The notes: generated by a model not told the origin, from the letters alone. DNA of 49,094 bases from JBOGOC01 sp050747525 (GCA_050747525.1 JBOGOC010000023.1:1-49094), one strand, 5' to 3'; counted from the stretch's first letter, positions 29,853 to 38,296 are shown. Made by a program: numbers and translations.

Positions 29853-31817
29853 ATGTCGAGCGCTCTGTATTCCTTGCCCCGCGAGCATTCCATGCCACCG
29901 CGTTCCGCGATGTGGGCCTGTGCGGAGGCGCGGATTCGCCCGCGCCGGAAGCCGCCCGAGGCAGACCCGATCCTCGACGCGGATCGTGCGGCCATGAGCA
30001 TCGCGCGGGCTTTGGGGGAGATCGATCCATGGCTCGCAGCCGCCGCGGCGGCCTACAAGAGCGACAAGGTCTGGTGGCGGCATGGCTTCGCTCGGCTCGA
30101 GGACCACTGCCGCGAAGTCTTCCACCGTTCCGGCCGATGGCTGCGCGATCTCGCCGCGCTGGGGGACGCCTTCAAGAAAGAAGAGCGGCTCCGCGCGGCC
30201 TTCACCGGGTCGGATGGGGGAGCGCCTCTGGGCCGGTGCCGCGCAGTGCTCGTCGCGCGGGTGGCCACGTCGCGCACGCTGCACGACTGGATCGCTCTCG
30301 CGCGCCGCTGCAGTGTTGCGGAGCTGAGGGGGCACGTCAGCCGTGCGCGGTCGACGACGGCCGCCGGGGCGGGGCCGCCGAAAGATGACGGGGAGCGGCG
30401 GCTGGTCGACGACGAGGAGCCCGATACGCAGGAGAGATGCCGTCTGAGCCTTCAGGTTCCTTTCCCGGTTGCTGTGGCCTTCGACGAGGGGCTCGAGTTG
30501 TTCCGGGCGGTGGAGGGGGGCGAGGCCCCGGTGACGTCCTACATCGAGGCGCTGATGGCTGAGCAGACCGCCTCCGGTGGAGCCGTCGAGTGCGCCACGG
30601 AGGGAGCCGCCGGGGTTGAGCGCAGGCCACTGGAGCGTTCCGGCCCGGTCCGCGAGCAGCTTGAGGACCGGGCCGCGCCGGAGCTTCCACGGCTCGGAGA
30701 CGAGCCCTCGGCGCTTCAGCGCGCCGACTGGGCGCTGGCCCGATTCGAGCCGGTGCGGCAGTCGCTGGCCATGGGAGAGAAGCCGGATCCGGCCGACCAG
30801 ATCCAGGCGCTGGTGGCGCTCGAGGACGATCTCGAGCGGCGGCTCGGGGACATCCTGCTGGGTGTCGGAGAGTTGCGGGGATGGAGGCGGCTCGGGTTCG
30901 GCGGCGCGGGGCACTACGCCGAGCAGCGATTGGGTGTGTCGCGCTCGTGGGCCGAGGATCGGGTGCGCGCCGCGCGGGCTCTGAGGCGCTACCCACGGCT
31001 CAGGGAGGCCTACGACGGCGGGACCATCGGCCTGGAGGCGGTCCTGAAGATCTCGTGCGTCCTCAAGACGGCTCCGAATCCCGACGACGTGGTGGAGGCA
31101 TGGGTGGAGCGGGCCGAGGAGTGCACGGTCAAGCGCCTGCGCGACGAGTCCCGCGAGCTGACGCGTCGCCGCGCCGGGATCTTCGCCGGGCACGATCGGG
31201 CCGACGTGGAACGACGCGCGCCCCTGAGCGATCTGTCGTGGTTCCGGTCCCTGGAGCGGCGCGCGGGGACGGCGCGACGGCGCATCCGGCAGCTGGCTGA
31301 GATGGCCCTGTCACGTCCGGTGGCCGACACCACGCTCGTGCTGAGGCTCCCCGAGGAGATGGCCAACGACTTCACGCGGGCGCTGCGCGTCGCGTGCCGG
31401 ACGTTTTCCACGGCACCGGCGGCATGGGCCGGACTCCTGGTCCTGATCGATGGTTTCGTCGAGACCTGGGACCACGACGAGAACGATCCAAGGCGTCCCG
31501 CGTGGGTGACGGACACGTTCATCAGGTTCGGATGGAGATGCGCGGCGCCGGGATGCACGTCACGCCAGGGGCTTCAGGTGCATCACGTGCTGTACCGCTC
31601 GCACGGTGGCGGCAACGAGGCGGAGAACCTGGTGGTGGCCTGCCTCTTCCACCATCTGCGCGGAGAGCACGGGGATCTGGCGGCCTGCCGCGGCCGGTCG
31701 CCTCTGGGTGTGACGTGGCGCCTGGGATCCAAAGACCGGGGCCGACACTGCCGTCACTACAGCCGTCACTACAGAAATGAACGGCGGGTGGCGCGGCACA
31801 TCCCTCACGGAATGTGA
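29853..31817 (+). CDS. DUF222-type protein with C-terminal HNH endonuclease domain
   Basis: A 654-residue protein. Seen: a helical, Arg/Glu-rich body with two similar segments (WWRHGFARLEDHCREVFHRSGRWLRDLAALG near 70-100 and RRLGFGGAGHYAEQRLGVSRSWAEDRVRAARAL near 345-375), then a zinc-type HNH motif at the end: CAAPGCTSRQGLQVHHVLYRSHGGGNEAENLVVACLFHH. Known: DUF222/HNH proteins are multicopy in many soil bacteria and may be mobile or addictive nucleases; roles are unproven. Start: ATG 29853 is 7 nt after a good -10. ATG 29805 lies upstream of the -35 and is unlikely. ATG 29892 is possible. The 3' end carries a 12-bp tandem repeat. Confidence 0.8.
   Translation: MSSALYSLPREHSMPPRSAMWACAEARIRPRRKPPEADPILDADRAAMSIARALGEIDPWLAAAAAAYKSDKVWWRHGFARLEDHCREVFHRSGRWLRDLAALGDAFKKEERLRAAFTGSDGGAPLGRCRAVLVARVATSRTLHDWIALARRCSVAELRGHVSRARSTTAAGAGPPKDDGERRLVDDEEPDTQERCRLSLQVPFPVAVAFDEGLELFRAVEGGEAPVTSYIEALMAEQTASGGAVECATEGAAGVERRPLERSGPVREQLEDRAAPELPRLGDEPSALQRADWALARFEPVRQSLAMGEKPDPADQIQALVALEDDLERRLGDILLGVGELRGWRRLGFGGAGHYAEQRLGVSRSWAEDRVRAARALRRYPRLREAYDGGTIGLEAVLKISCVLKTAPNPDDVVEAWVERAEECTVKRLRDESRELTRRRAGIFAGHDRADVERRAPLSDLSWFRSLERRAGTARRRIRQLAEMALSRPVADTTLVLRLPEEMANDFTRALRVACRTFSTAPAAWAGLLVLIDGFVETWDHDENDPRRPAWVTDTFIRFGWRCAAPGCTSRQGLQVHHVLYRSHGGGNEAENLVVACLFHHLRGEHGDLAACRGRSPLGVTWRLGSKDRGRHCRHYSRHYRNERRVARHIPHGM
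31751..31774 (+). repeat. Perfect 12-bp tandem duplication inside the HNH gene
   Basis: CCGTCACTACAG occurs twice in a row, duplicating four codons near the C-terminus (RHYS, RHYR). It is in frame and probably reflects replication slippage in a tolerant tail. Confidence 0.85.
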
Positions 31818-31837
31818 GTGGTCTTCTTCGGCCCGGG

Positions 31838-32815
31838 TCAAGCCTTGCGGAGGATGACGTTGAGGGGGAATCCGAAGATCATCTGGCCGGGACGCAGCAG
31901 GCTGCGCTTGGCGAACGCGCGGATGGATGGCGCCTTCCAGATGGTCCCGATGAGCTTCGCGAGGCGGGCGAAGCGCATCTCCGGATGAATGTCCATCTCG
32001 CAGAGGCGCCGATCGTGAAAAGCCGAGAAGAGATATTCGGGCCTGAGGCCCGCCCGCCGGAAGGCGCTGTCGTACTGCCGGATCGTGTACTCGTTCTCGT
32101 GGATCTCCTCGTCGCGTCCGTGGTGGGGCTCGGTGGCTCCTCCCATCCACTTCAGCCACCCCTTCAGGGGATCGTTCAGGAGGAGGGCCACTCCGCCCAC
32201 GTTCAGGACTCTCGAGATCTCGGAGATCGTCTTGTCCAGATTGGCCGAATGATGGCTGGTCGCCGAGAGCACCAAGGTGTCGAACGTCGCGTCGGTGAAC
32301 GGCAGATCGTTCATGTCGGCCAGGACCTTTTCGGGCCAGTCCAGGAAGGCGTCAGGCTCGAGGTACGAGAAGCGGATGTTGACGGCAAAGCACTCGGCGC
32401 CGGCGCGCCGGAAATGCTCGAGGAACTGGTAGTCGTACTCCGAGCCGATCTCGAGGACGCGCCGGTTCGGACGGCTTCCGAGGCGCTCCACCGCATCGAA
32501 GAAGTTGGTCGTGACCTGCTGGTAGTACTGGGCCGGCTCATGCGCGCTTCCCTTCAGGAGAGCCTGCATGTCGGCCAGGTTCGCCACGGCGCGGACCCTG
32601 AAGGAGCGCCACTCCTCGGCCGGGATCCCCTGCTCCCGCGCGTTGGCCTTCAGCTCCTGGATGACGTCCTCGCTGGGGTCCGTGAGGGTGTCCAGGACGT
32701 TGTGGACGATGGGATAGTCGACTCCGCAGGAGACGCAGGAGAGGGCATCGGGCCGTGTGCGGTCCGTCAGGGACCCCCGGCACTTCAGGCAGCGGTACAA
32801 ATCGGCATGGTGCAT
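31838..32815 (-). CDS. SAM-dependent methyltransferase with N-terminal Trm112-like zinc domain
   Basis: A 325-residue class I methyltransferase. Seen: a Trm112-like head with two CxxC pairs (YRCLKCRGSL and LSCVSCGVDYPIV), SAM-binding motif I RVLEIGSEYDYQ, acidic NIRFS and ADMNDLPFTDATFDTLVLS (motifs for adenine and post-I), and VLNVGGVALLL after. Substrate is unknown: small-molecule or glycan-linked methylation is as likely as protein. Start: ATG 32815 lies 7 nt after a perfect TATAAT; the in-frame ATG 32824 overlaps that hexamer and cannot be used by the same transcript. It reads as a single gene, convergent with the HNH gene (20-bp gap). Confidence 0.84.
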   Translation of the reverse strand: MHHADLYRCLKCRGSLTDRTRPDALSCVSCGVDYPIVHNVLDTLTDPSEDVIQELKANAREQGIPAEEWRSFRVRAVANLADMQALLKGSAHEPAQYYQQVTTNFFDAVERLGSRPNRRVLEIGSEYDYQFLEHFRRAGAECFAVNIRFSYLEPDAFLDWPEKVLADMNDLPFTDATFDTLVLSATSHHSANLDKTISEISRVLNVGGVALLLNDPLKGWLKWMGGATEPHHGRDEEIHENEYTIRQYDSAFRRAGLRPEYLFSAFHDRRLCEMDIHPEMRFARLAKLIGTIWKAPSIRAFAKRSLLRPGQMIFGFPLNVILRKA

Positions 32816-32822
32816 GCGGCGC

Positions 32823-32828
32823 ATTATA
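32823..32828 (-). promoter_or_regulatory. Perfect -10 TATAAT before the methyltransferase gene
   Basis: The minus strand reads TATAAT, ending 7 nt before ATG 32815. It places the transcription start at or next to the start codon. No recognisable -35. Confidence 0.5.
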
Positions 32829-32842
32829 CGGTGGACGGAGAG

Positions 32843-33577
32843 TCAGCGCCCCAGAATCCAGCGGCCGGCGAGCTGGGCCAGCAGCTCCAGGGCCGAGGTG
32901 GACTCCCATCCGGGGGAGGGATCGAGCGGCATGGCGGAGTCATGTCCCGCGCGGATCGCCTGTCGGCGCAGCTCGCGCACGCGCTCCTTAGAGGCCTCCT
33001 CTTCGCGGAGGCGTGCCTTCTGCAGGCCGCCCCCTTCGATGAAGGCGAACAGGCGCGTCATCTCGCCGTGATCGAAGAAGACACCGTGGTCGCGGCACAC
33101 GTCCACCACGAACCCCGAGCCGGGGGCCAGGTTGGAGCGGTTCATCATCTTCCGGCACCCCGGGCAGCGGCGGTAGCCGACCTGCGCGGCGGCCGCCGCG
33201 ACAGGCTCGTCCGGCGCGGGGGCATCAAAGGCCCGCATGCGCGCGCGGTTCCCGGCGTTGTCCTTGATCTCGTCGAGCACCGCCGGCGACAGCCACAGGC
33301 CGCCGCAGCGCTCGCATTCGTCGAACGAGAGCCCCGACAGCGCTCGCGCACCCATGCCCGCACCGCACCCGGGGCAGCACACCTGCGCCGCGGGGTCCTT
33401 GCTCACGGTGTCGGGAAGAAGGGTGCCGCAGCGCCGGCAGTTGCGATCCGCCGCGAGGCTCAGGTCGAAGCAGACCGCGCACCGGCGGCGCAGCGCGGGC
33501 GTGTTGCAGTGGACGCAGGCGTGCGCGTCAGGGTCAAGAGGGGCGCCGCAGGCGCGGCAGGCGAAGGAGGCCGGCAC
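32843..33577 (-). CDS. Multi-zinc-ribbon protein with zf-TFIIB-like domains
   Basis: A 244-residue cytosolic protein rich in Cys pairs. Seen: ACRACGAPLD, CVHC, CAVC, CRRCGTLLP, then CPGCGAGMGARALSG with DECERCGGLWL, a zf-TFIIB pattern (CPxC, then CxxCxGxWL), and a second set CPGCRKMMNRSNLAPGSG with VDVCRDHGVFFD. The C-terminal third is helical and charged. Known: such ribbons often occur on housekeeping or stress proteins; no function is assigned. It begins with GTG 33577, 4 bp after the outer-membrane protein gene on the same strand, so they are co-transcribed. Confidence 0.82.
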   Translation of the reverse strand: MPASFACRACGAPLDPDAHACVHCNTPALRRRCAVCFDLSLAADRNCRRCGTLLPDTVSKDPAAQVCCPGCGAGMGARALSGLSFDECERCGGLWLSPAVLDEIKDNAGNRARMRAFDAPAPDEPVAAAAAQVGYRRCPGCRKMMNRSNLAPGSGFVVDVCRDHGVFFDHGEMTRLFAFIEGGGLQKARLREEEASKERVRELRRQAIRAGHDSAMPLDPSPGWESTSALELLAQLAGRWILGR

Positions 33578-33581
33578 GGGA

Positions 33582-34340
33582 TCAGAGGTGCAGCGAGAGC
33601 CCGACGTACACGCCGCGCTGCACGAGGTCGACCGCGTTGTCCTCGTCCTCGTCGTCGGCGTCCAGCATGAAGTAGCGGTAGCCGACGCCCAGCCCCACGC
33701 GCGAGGCCAGCAGGAAGTCGATCCCCGCGAAGCCGTCCAGCATCTTGGTGTGCACGTCCGAGAGGGTGACCGAGATCCCGGTCAGCTCGGCGTGGATGGC
33801 CAGCCAGTCCACGGGATGCACTCCGATGAACCCGCCGACCGCGGGGAGCGGCAGGCGCATGCTCTCTTCTTCCTCCAGCGTGCTGGAGGTCAGCTCCGCG
33901 GATATGTCGATGAGCTGGGCGCCGACCAGGAACCCGCCGTTGACGACCTTGACCCCGAAGTCCCCCCCGAACAGAAGCTTGTAGCGGGTCATGTCGATCT
34001 GGGTTTCCACGGTCTGCCCCGGCAGGAACGCTCCGCCGTCGAACACCACCAGCTCGTCCAGCGTCGTCCTGCCGTCGGCCTCGCTGTGCGTCCAGCCGAA
34101 GGAGAGCCGGGCCCCGAGAAACTTCACGAACCCTTCCACGGTGGGGGCCGGCACGTCGGGGTCGACGCCCAGCGTGTCTTCCAGACTGAAGGTCGTGGGT
34201 GGCACGCCGGTGTCGCCCGAGACGCGGGCGTCGCCCGTGAGGTGCGTCTGGACATACTGCGGGGCGATGTACAAGCGGGCCTCCCCGGCCAGGGCGGGAG
34301 AGGATGCCAGCAGAAACACGAGAGCCGCTAGGGTACGCAT
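33582..34340 (-). CDS. Outer-membrane beta-barrel protein
   Basis: A 252-residue secreted protein. Seen: a Sec signal MRTLAALVFLLASSPALAG with cleavage after Ala-Leu-Ala near residue 18, then alternating amphipathic strands (RLSFGWTHS, YKLLFGGDFGVKV, GVGYRYFML) ending with the C-terminal GVYVGLSLHL strand that fits a barrel assembled by BAM. It has an acidic run DADDEDEDN before the last strand. There is no enzymatic motif. A TAAATT hexamer lies 8 nt before ATG 34340. It heads a two-gene unit with the zinc-ribbon protein and supports a diderm envelope. Confidence 0.82.
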   Translation of the reverse strand: MRTLAALVFLLASSPALAGEARLYIAPQYVQTHLTGDARVSGDTGVPPTTFSLEDTLGVDPDVPAPTVEGFVKFLGARLSFGWTHSEADGRTTLDELVVFDGGAFLPGQTVETQIDMTRYKLLFGGDFGVKVVNGGFLVGAQLIDISAELTSSTLEEEESMRLPLPAVGGFIGVHPVDWLAIHAELTGISVTLSDVHTKMLDGFAGIDFLLASRVGLGVGYRYFMLDADDEDEDNAVDLVQRGVYVGLSLHL

Positions 34341-34348
34341 GGGGCCCG

Positions 34349-34354
34349 AATTTA
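34349..34354 (-). promoter_or_regulatory. -10-like TAAATT before the outer-membrane protein gene
   Basis: Minus-strand TAAATT (4 of 6 matches), 8 nt before ATG 34340. No clear -35. Confidence 0.35.
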
Positions 34355-34421
34355 TGGACCCGGCGCGCCTCGCGCAAGCGGCCGCCAGGTGCTGCTACGG
34401 TGCGGGTTTTCCATCCCGTGA

Positions 34422-34427
34422 TAACAT
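34422..34427 (+). promoter_or_regulatory. -10-like TAACAT before aroF
   Basis: TAACAT (4 of 6 matches) ends 7 nt before ATG 34435. The earlier in-frame ATG 34426 overlaps the hexamer, so the later ATG is preferred if this promoter is used. Confidence 0.4.
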
Positions 34428-34434
34428 GCGCGCC

Positions 34435-35247
34435 ATGCTGCCACTTGTCTCACGCGAGGCCAGGTCCGGCGACACCTTCGTGGAGGTGGCCGGCCATCGG
34501 ATCGGGGGCGACGGCTTCACCGTGGTGGCGGGGCCATGCGCCGTGGAGTCGTACGAGCAGACCCTGGCCGTGGCCCGCCGCGTGAAGGCGGCCGGCGCCC
34601 ACGTGTTGCGGGGCGGGGCCTTCAAGCCGCGCACGTCCCCGTACACCTTCCAGGGGCTGGGGCTCGAGGGGCTCCGGATCCTGGACCGGGTGCGCCGGGA
34701 GACGGGGCTTCCGGTGGTGACGGAGGCGGTCGACACCGAGACCGTCGATCAGGTGGCCGAGCACGCCGACATCATCCAGATCGGGGCGCGCAACATGCAG
34801 AACTTCTCGCTGCTGAAGCGGGTGGGGCGCATGAAGCGCCCCGTGATGCTCAAGCGCGGCATGTCCGCGACGCTGGAGGAGCTGCTCATGTCGGCGGAGT
34901 ACATCGCCGCGGAGGGGAACCAGCAGATCCTGCTGTGCGAGCGGGGGGTGCGGACCTTCTCCGACCATGCGCGCTACACCCTCGATCTGGCTTCGGTGCC
35001 GGCGGTGCAGCGTCTGAGCCATCTGCCCATCCTGGTGGATCCCAGCCACGCCACCGGCCGGCGCGACACGGTCGTGCCGCTGGCCCGGGCCGCGGCGGCG
35101 GTGGGGGCGCACGGCATCATCGTGGAGGTCCACGAGACCCCCGAGACGGCGCTGTCGGACGGGCCGCAGGCGATCTATCCCGACCAGTTCGATGATCTGA
35201 TGACGGATCTGCGCGGCATCGTGGCGCTGCTGAAGAGGACGATCTAG
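34435..35247 (+). CDS. aroF: 3-deoxy-7-phosphoheptulonate (DAHP) synthase, class I-beta type
   Basis: Condenses phosphoenolpyruvate and erythrose 4-phosphate in the first step of the shikimate pathway. Seen in 270 aa: VVAGPCAVES, VLRGGAFKPRTSPYTFQG, IQIGARNMQN, PVMLKRGM and PILVDPSHATGRRD, all TIM-barrel active-site motifs of the AroF/KDO8P-synthase-like class. Only about 30 residues precede the barrel, so the N-terminal ferredoxin-like regulatory domain found in Thermotoga-type enzymes is missing. That suggests a feedback-insensitive enzyme, or one controlled by a partner. It starts the operon aroF-carA-glycosyltransferase-zincin, with carA 2 bp downstream. Confidence 0.93.
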   Translation: MLPLVSREARSGDTFVEVAGHRIGGDGFTVVAGPCAVESYEQTLAVARRVKAAGAHVLRGGAFKPRTSPYTFQGLGLEGLRILDRVRRETGLPVVTEAVDTETVDQVAEHADIIQIGARNMQNFSLLKRVGRMKRPVMLKRGMSATLEELLMSAEYIAAEGNQQILLCERGVRTFSDHARYTLDLASVPAVQRLSHLPILVDPSHATGRRDTVVPLARAAAAVGAHGIIVEVHETPETALSDGPQAIYPDQFDDLMTDLRGIVALLKRTI

Positions 35248-35249
35248 GC

Positions 35250-36416
35250 ATGGAAGCGATTCTGGCGCTGGAGGACGGCCGGGCGTTCCGGGGGCGATCC
35301 TTCGGGGCGGTGGGGGAGAGGGGCGGCGAGGTGGTGTTCAACACCTCGATGACCGGCTATCAGGAGATCCTGACCGATCCGTCCTACCGCGGGCAGATTG
35401 TGGTCATGACCGCGCCTCAGATCGGCAACTACGGCGTCAACGAGTTCGATCAGGAATCAAATCGTCCCCAGGTGGACGGGTTCGTGGTGCGCGAGGTGAG
35501 CGAGACGCACAGCAACTGGCGCTCGCGAAAGGACCTGCCGCAGTACCTGAAGGAGAACAACGTGGTGGGCGTGTCCGAGGTGGACACCCGCGCCATCACC
35601 CGTCATCTGAGATCGCGCGGCGTGCTGCGCGGCATCGTGTCCACGGTGGACCACGATCCGGAGAGCCTGGCCTGCAAGGCCCGGGCGATTGCGCCGATGG
35701 CCGACCAGGATCTGGTGGCCCGCGTGTCGCTGCCCTCACCCCAGGTCTGGCGCCCTCCCGCCGGTCCGATGTGGACCGGCGAGATGGCGCGGCGCCGCCG
35801 CGCGCGCTTCCGGGTGGTGGCCTACGACTTCGGCATCAAGCGCAACATCCTGGCTTCTCTGGCCGCGGTGGGGTGCCGGGTGACGGTCGTGCCGGCGCGC
35901 ACGCCCGCCGCCGCCGTGCTGGAGATGGCGCCGTCGGGGGTCTTTCTGTCGAACGGGCCGGGCGACCCGCAGGGGCTCGCCGGGATCGCCGCCGAGGTGG
36001 GCGCCTTGATAGGACGGGCCCCCATCTTCGGCATCTGCATGGGGCACCAGTTGCTGGGGATGGCGCTGGGAGCGAAGACCTACAAGCTGAGGTTCGGGCA
36101 CCGGGGCGCGAATCATCCGGTGATGAACCTGACCACGGGGCGCGTGGAGATCACGGCGCAGAATCACGGCTACGCCGTGGACGCCGACTCGCTGCCGTCC
36201 GATGTGGAGATCACCCACGTGAACCTCAACGACGGCACGGTGGAAGGGATGCGCCATCGGCAGCATCCTCTCTTTTCCGTGCAGCATCACCCCGAAGCGT
36301 CCCCCGGCCCGCACGACGCCGGCTACCTGTTCGAGGAGTTCGTCTCCCTGATGTCCCACCAGGAGGAGACCCCCGATCGGTCCGGCGTGAGCAAGGAACA
36401 GGAACCGGCTGGTTGA
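35250..36416 (+). CDS. carA: Carbamoyl-phosphate synthase small (glutaminase) subunit
   Basis: Hydrolyses glutamine and channels ammonia to CarB for carbamoyl phosphate (arginine and pyrimidines). Seen in 388 aa: N-terminal domain with FNTSMTGYQEILTDPSY and TAPQIGNYGVN, then the class I amidotransferase domain: GIKRNIL, LSNGPGDP, GICMGHQLLG (catalytic Cys), and QHHPEASPGPHD (His and Glu of the triad). It is full length and intact. Odd: no carB follows; the next gene is a glycosyltransferase overlapping the carA stop as TTGA. The large subunit must be encoded elsewhere. It is 2 bp after aroF. Confidence 0.97.
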   Translation: MEAILALEDGRAFRGRSFGAVGERGGEVVFNTSMTGYQEILTDPSYRGQIVVMTAPQIGNYGVNEFDQESNRPQVDGFVVREVSETHSNWRSRKDLPQYLKENNVVGVSEVDTRAITRHLRSRGVLRGIVSTVDHDPESLACKARAIAPMADQDLVARVSLPSPQVWRPPAGPMWTGEMARRRRARFRVVAYDFGIKRNILASLAAVGCRVTVVPARTPAAAVLEMAPSGVFLSNGPGDPQGLAGIAAEVGALIGRAPIFGICMGHQLLGMALGAKTYKLRFGHRGANHPVMNLTTGRVEITAQNHGYAVDADSLPSDVEITHVNLNDGTVEGMRHRQHPLFSVQHHPEASPGPHDAGYLFEEFVSLMSHQEETPDRSGVSKEQEPAG

Positions 36417-37120
36417 AGCTCACCGTCCTGATCCCCGTCTACAACGAAGCGTCCACCATCGCGGACATCGTGACGCGGGTGCGCTCGATCGCGGCGCCCG
36501 GTCGGTCCCTGGAGATCATCGTGGTGGACGACGGGTCCAACGACGGGACGGCCGGCGCTCTGGAGCGGCTGGCGGGCCCCGATCTGATGGTGGTGCGCCA
36601 GCCGGACAACCGCGGCAAGGGGGCGGCGCTGCGCGCCGGGCTGGTGCGCGCGACCGGGGACGTGGTGGTGGTGCAGGACGCCGACCTGGAGTACGACCCG
36701 AGCGACATCCCGGCCGTGATCGAGCCCATCGTCTCGCAGGGGGCGCCCGTGGTCTACGGCTCGCGCATCCTGGGCCGTAATCCGCACTCGTACCTGCGCT
36801 ACTACTACGGCGGGCGCGCGGTGACCTGGGCGTTCAACGCCCTCTACGGCGGGCGCCTCACCGACCTGACCACCTGCTACAAGGCCTTCCGCCGCGAGAC
36901 CCTGCAGGGGCTGCCGCTCACCTGCACCGGGTTCGAGTTCTGTCCCGAGGTGACGGCGCTGCTGGCCCTGAGGCGCATCCCGATCCGGGAGGTGCCCATC
37001 GGCTACCGGCCCCGCTCGCTCGAGCAAGGGAAGAAGATCCGCTGGACCGACGGGATCCGGGCGCTGGCCACCCTCGCGCGCCTGAGGCTGGCCGGCCCCT
37101 GGAAGCGGGGCTCGCCGTGA
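36413..37120 (+). CDS. GT2 family glycosyltransferase (DPM1-like)
   Basis: A 235-residue cytosolic-face glycosyltransferase. Seen: LTVLIPVYNEASTIADI, IIVVDDGSNDGTAG, QPDNRGKGAALRAGL, VVQDADLEYDPSDI (DxD-type metal site) and GSRILGRNPHSY, the pattern of polyprenyl-phosphate mannose/glucose synthases without the C-terminal membrane helices. Start: TTG 36413 overlaps the carA stop and has AGGA about 10 nt upstream; no ATG or GTG lies closer. It is followed by the zincin gene with a GTGA overlap. Donor and acceptor are not known. The operon location with aroF and carA looks opportunistic. Confidence 0.9.
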   Translation: MKLTVLIPVYNEASTIADIVTRVRSIAAPGRSLEIIVVDDGSNDGTAGALERLAGPDLMVVRQPDNRGKGAALRAGLVRATGDVVVVQDADLEYDPSDIPAVIEPIVSQGAPVVYGSRILGRNPHSYLRYYYGGRAVTWAFNALYGGRLTDLTTCYKAFRRETLQGLPLTCTGFEFCPEVTALLALRRIPIREVPIGYRPRSLEQGKKIRWTDGIRALATLARLRLAGPWKRGSP

Positions 37121-38058
37121 TCAAGAATGGCGCCATGTCCGTCACGCTGTGCCTTCTCCTCGGATGGCTGCTGGCACCCGCACAGGCCCCCGTCCGCGTC
37201 GAGCTGAACCACTTCGTGGAGCTGAACAGCTTCCTGCTGTCGCAGGCGACCATCACCGGCCCCGCGCGCCCCGAGTATGCCCCCTTCGTGCAGGTGTACG
37301 GCCGGCACAGCGCCGACCCGCCTGCGGTGTGGCAGGTGGTCCACGACGTGAGCGTGAACGCCGCGGACATCGCGGCGCTTGCCGGCCGGGCGAAGGCCCT
37401 TCCGGAGTCGGACGCCGCCCGCCCCCTGCTGGAGGCGATGGCTGGGGCCTGGCCCATCTACGAGAAACACGACCGGGCGCTGCGGCAGGGTTCCCTGGAG
37501 AACGCCGCCAGAGAGCTGGAGCGCCGCTTCACCCGCAAGGCCGAGCCGCTCCTGATGCCCGAGCTGATCGATCGCCTGCAGCTGAAGCCCCTCGAGCAGC
37601 CGATCTCCATCTACCCGATCAACCGCAGCCCCCGACCCGGAGGGTCGGGCCGGAGCGCCCACGGCTTCTACGTCGTCCTGCCGATCTCGGGTCAACCCAT
37701 CCTCGAGTCGCTCCTGCACGAGCTGACCCACGTGCTGGACGATAACCAGCCAGCCGGGCAGAACACCGTGCTGAGCCGCATCGTGGCCCAGGCGCGGGGC
37801 GTCGACCCCGCCGGGCGCGACGCGTTCATCCACGGCCTCATCATGTGGAACGCCCGCGAGATGGTGAAGCGCCGCGTGGGACCCGAGGGCTCTTCCGGAT
37901 TCCCCGCATCCATGACCCCCTACCTGAAGATCTACGAATCGCGCTGGGGCCCCTACCTGGACGGGACCTCCAACGCCGACCAGACGATCCGCGGCATGCT
38001 CGAAGACCTGGCCCGGACCAGCCCCTCGACCACCAGCCCGCCCCCCAGCTCGCGCTAG
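37117..38058 (+). CDS. Secreted zincin-like metallopeptidase, unknown family
   Basis: A 313-residue exported protein. Seen: a short basic head and hydrophobic segment (MSVTLCLLLGWLLAPAQA, probable signal peptide), a helical middle, and a HELTH zinc-binding motif at 201-205 inside SLLHELTHVLDD, followed by a Ser/Pro-rich tail. Known: HExxH is the catalytic metal site of zincins. I do not recognise the exact family, and the third zinc ligand is not obvious. Start GTG 37117 overlaps the glycosyltransferase stop as GTGA. It ends 4 bp from the convergent NrtS-like gene. Confidence 0.75.
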   Translation: MIKNGAMSVTLCLLLGWLLAPAQAPVRVELNHFVELNSFLLSQATITGPARPEYAPFVQVYGRHSADPPAVWQVVHDVSVNAADIAALAGRAKALPESDAARPLLEAMAGAWPIYEKHDRALRQGSLENAARELERRFTRKAEPLLMPELIDRLQLKPLEQPISIYPINRSPRPGGSGRSAHGFYVVLPISGQPILESLLHELTHVLDDNQPAGQNTVLSRIVAQARGVDPAGRDAFIHGLIMWNAREMVKRRVGPEGSSGFPASMTPYLKIYESRWGPYLDGTSNADQTIRGMLEDLARTSPSTTSPPPSSR

Positions 38059-38062
38059 CCGG

Positions 38063-38296
38063 TCATCCCTGGTCGCGGCGGCTCATGGCTTCCACGCTCG
38101 ACAGCGTGGACACGATGTAGGGGACCATCACCGTGAGGCCCATGCGGAGCAGTCTGCCGGTGTCGAGGGTCCCGTGCAGGATGGCGTCGCCGTGATTGAT
38201 GGCGATCAGCACGGTTCCCACGATGACCGCGTACTTGAGCGCACGGCGGACCACGACCGGGCTCCTGGCCAGCTCGAGCCTCCGGCGCAGGGTCAT
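38063..38296 (-). CDS. NrtS-like small membrane protein
   Basis: A 77-residue inner-membrane protein. Seen: SPVVVRRALKYAVIVGTVLIAINHGDAIL, then GRLLRMGLTVMVPYIVSTLSS; two hydrophobic helices with the conserved INHGDA turn and PYIVST of the nitrate/nitrite transporter NrtS family. Known: NrtS supports nitrate/nitrite uptake, probably as an oligomer. Start: ATG 38296 overlaps the stop of the dehydrogenase gene as ATGA, and no upstream part of the long frame shows family sequence. Substrate for this copy is inferred from the family only. Confidence 0.8.
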   Translation of the reverse strand: MTLRRRLELARSPVVVRRALKYAVIVGTVLIAINHGDAILHGTLDTGRLLRMGLTVMVPYIVSTLSSVEAMSRRDQG

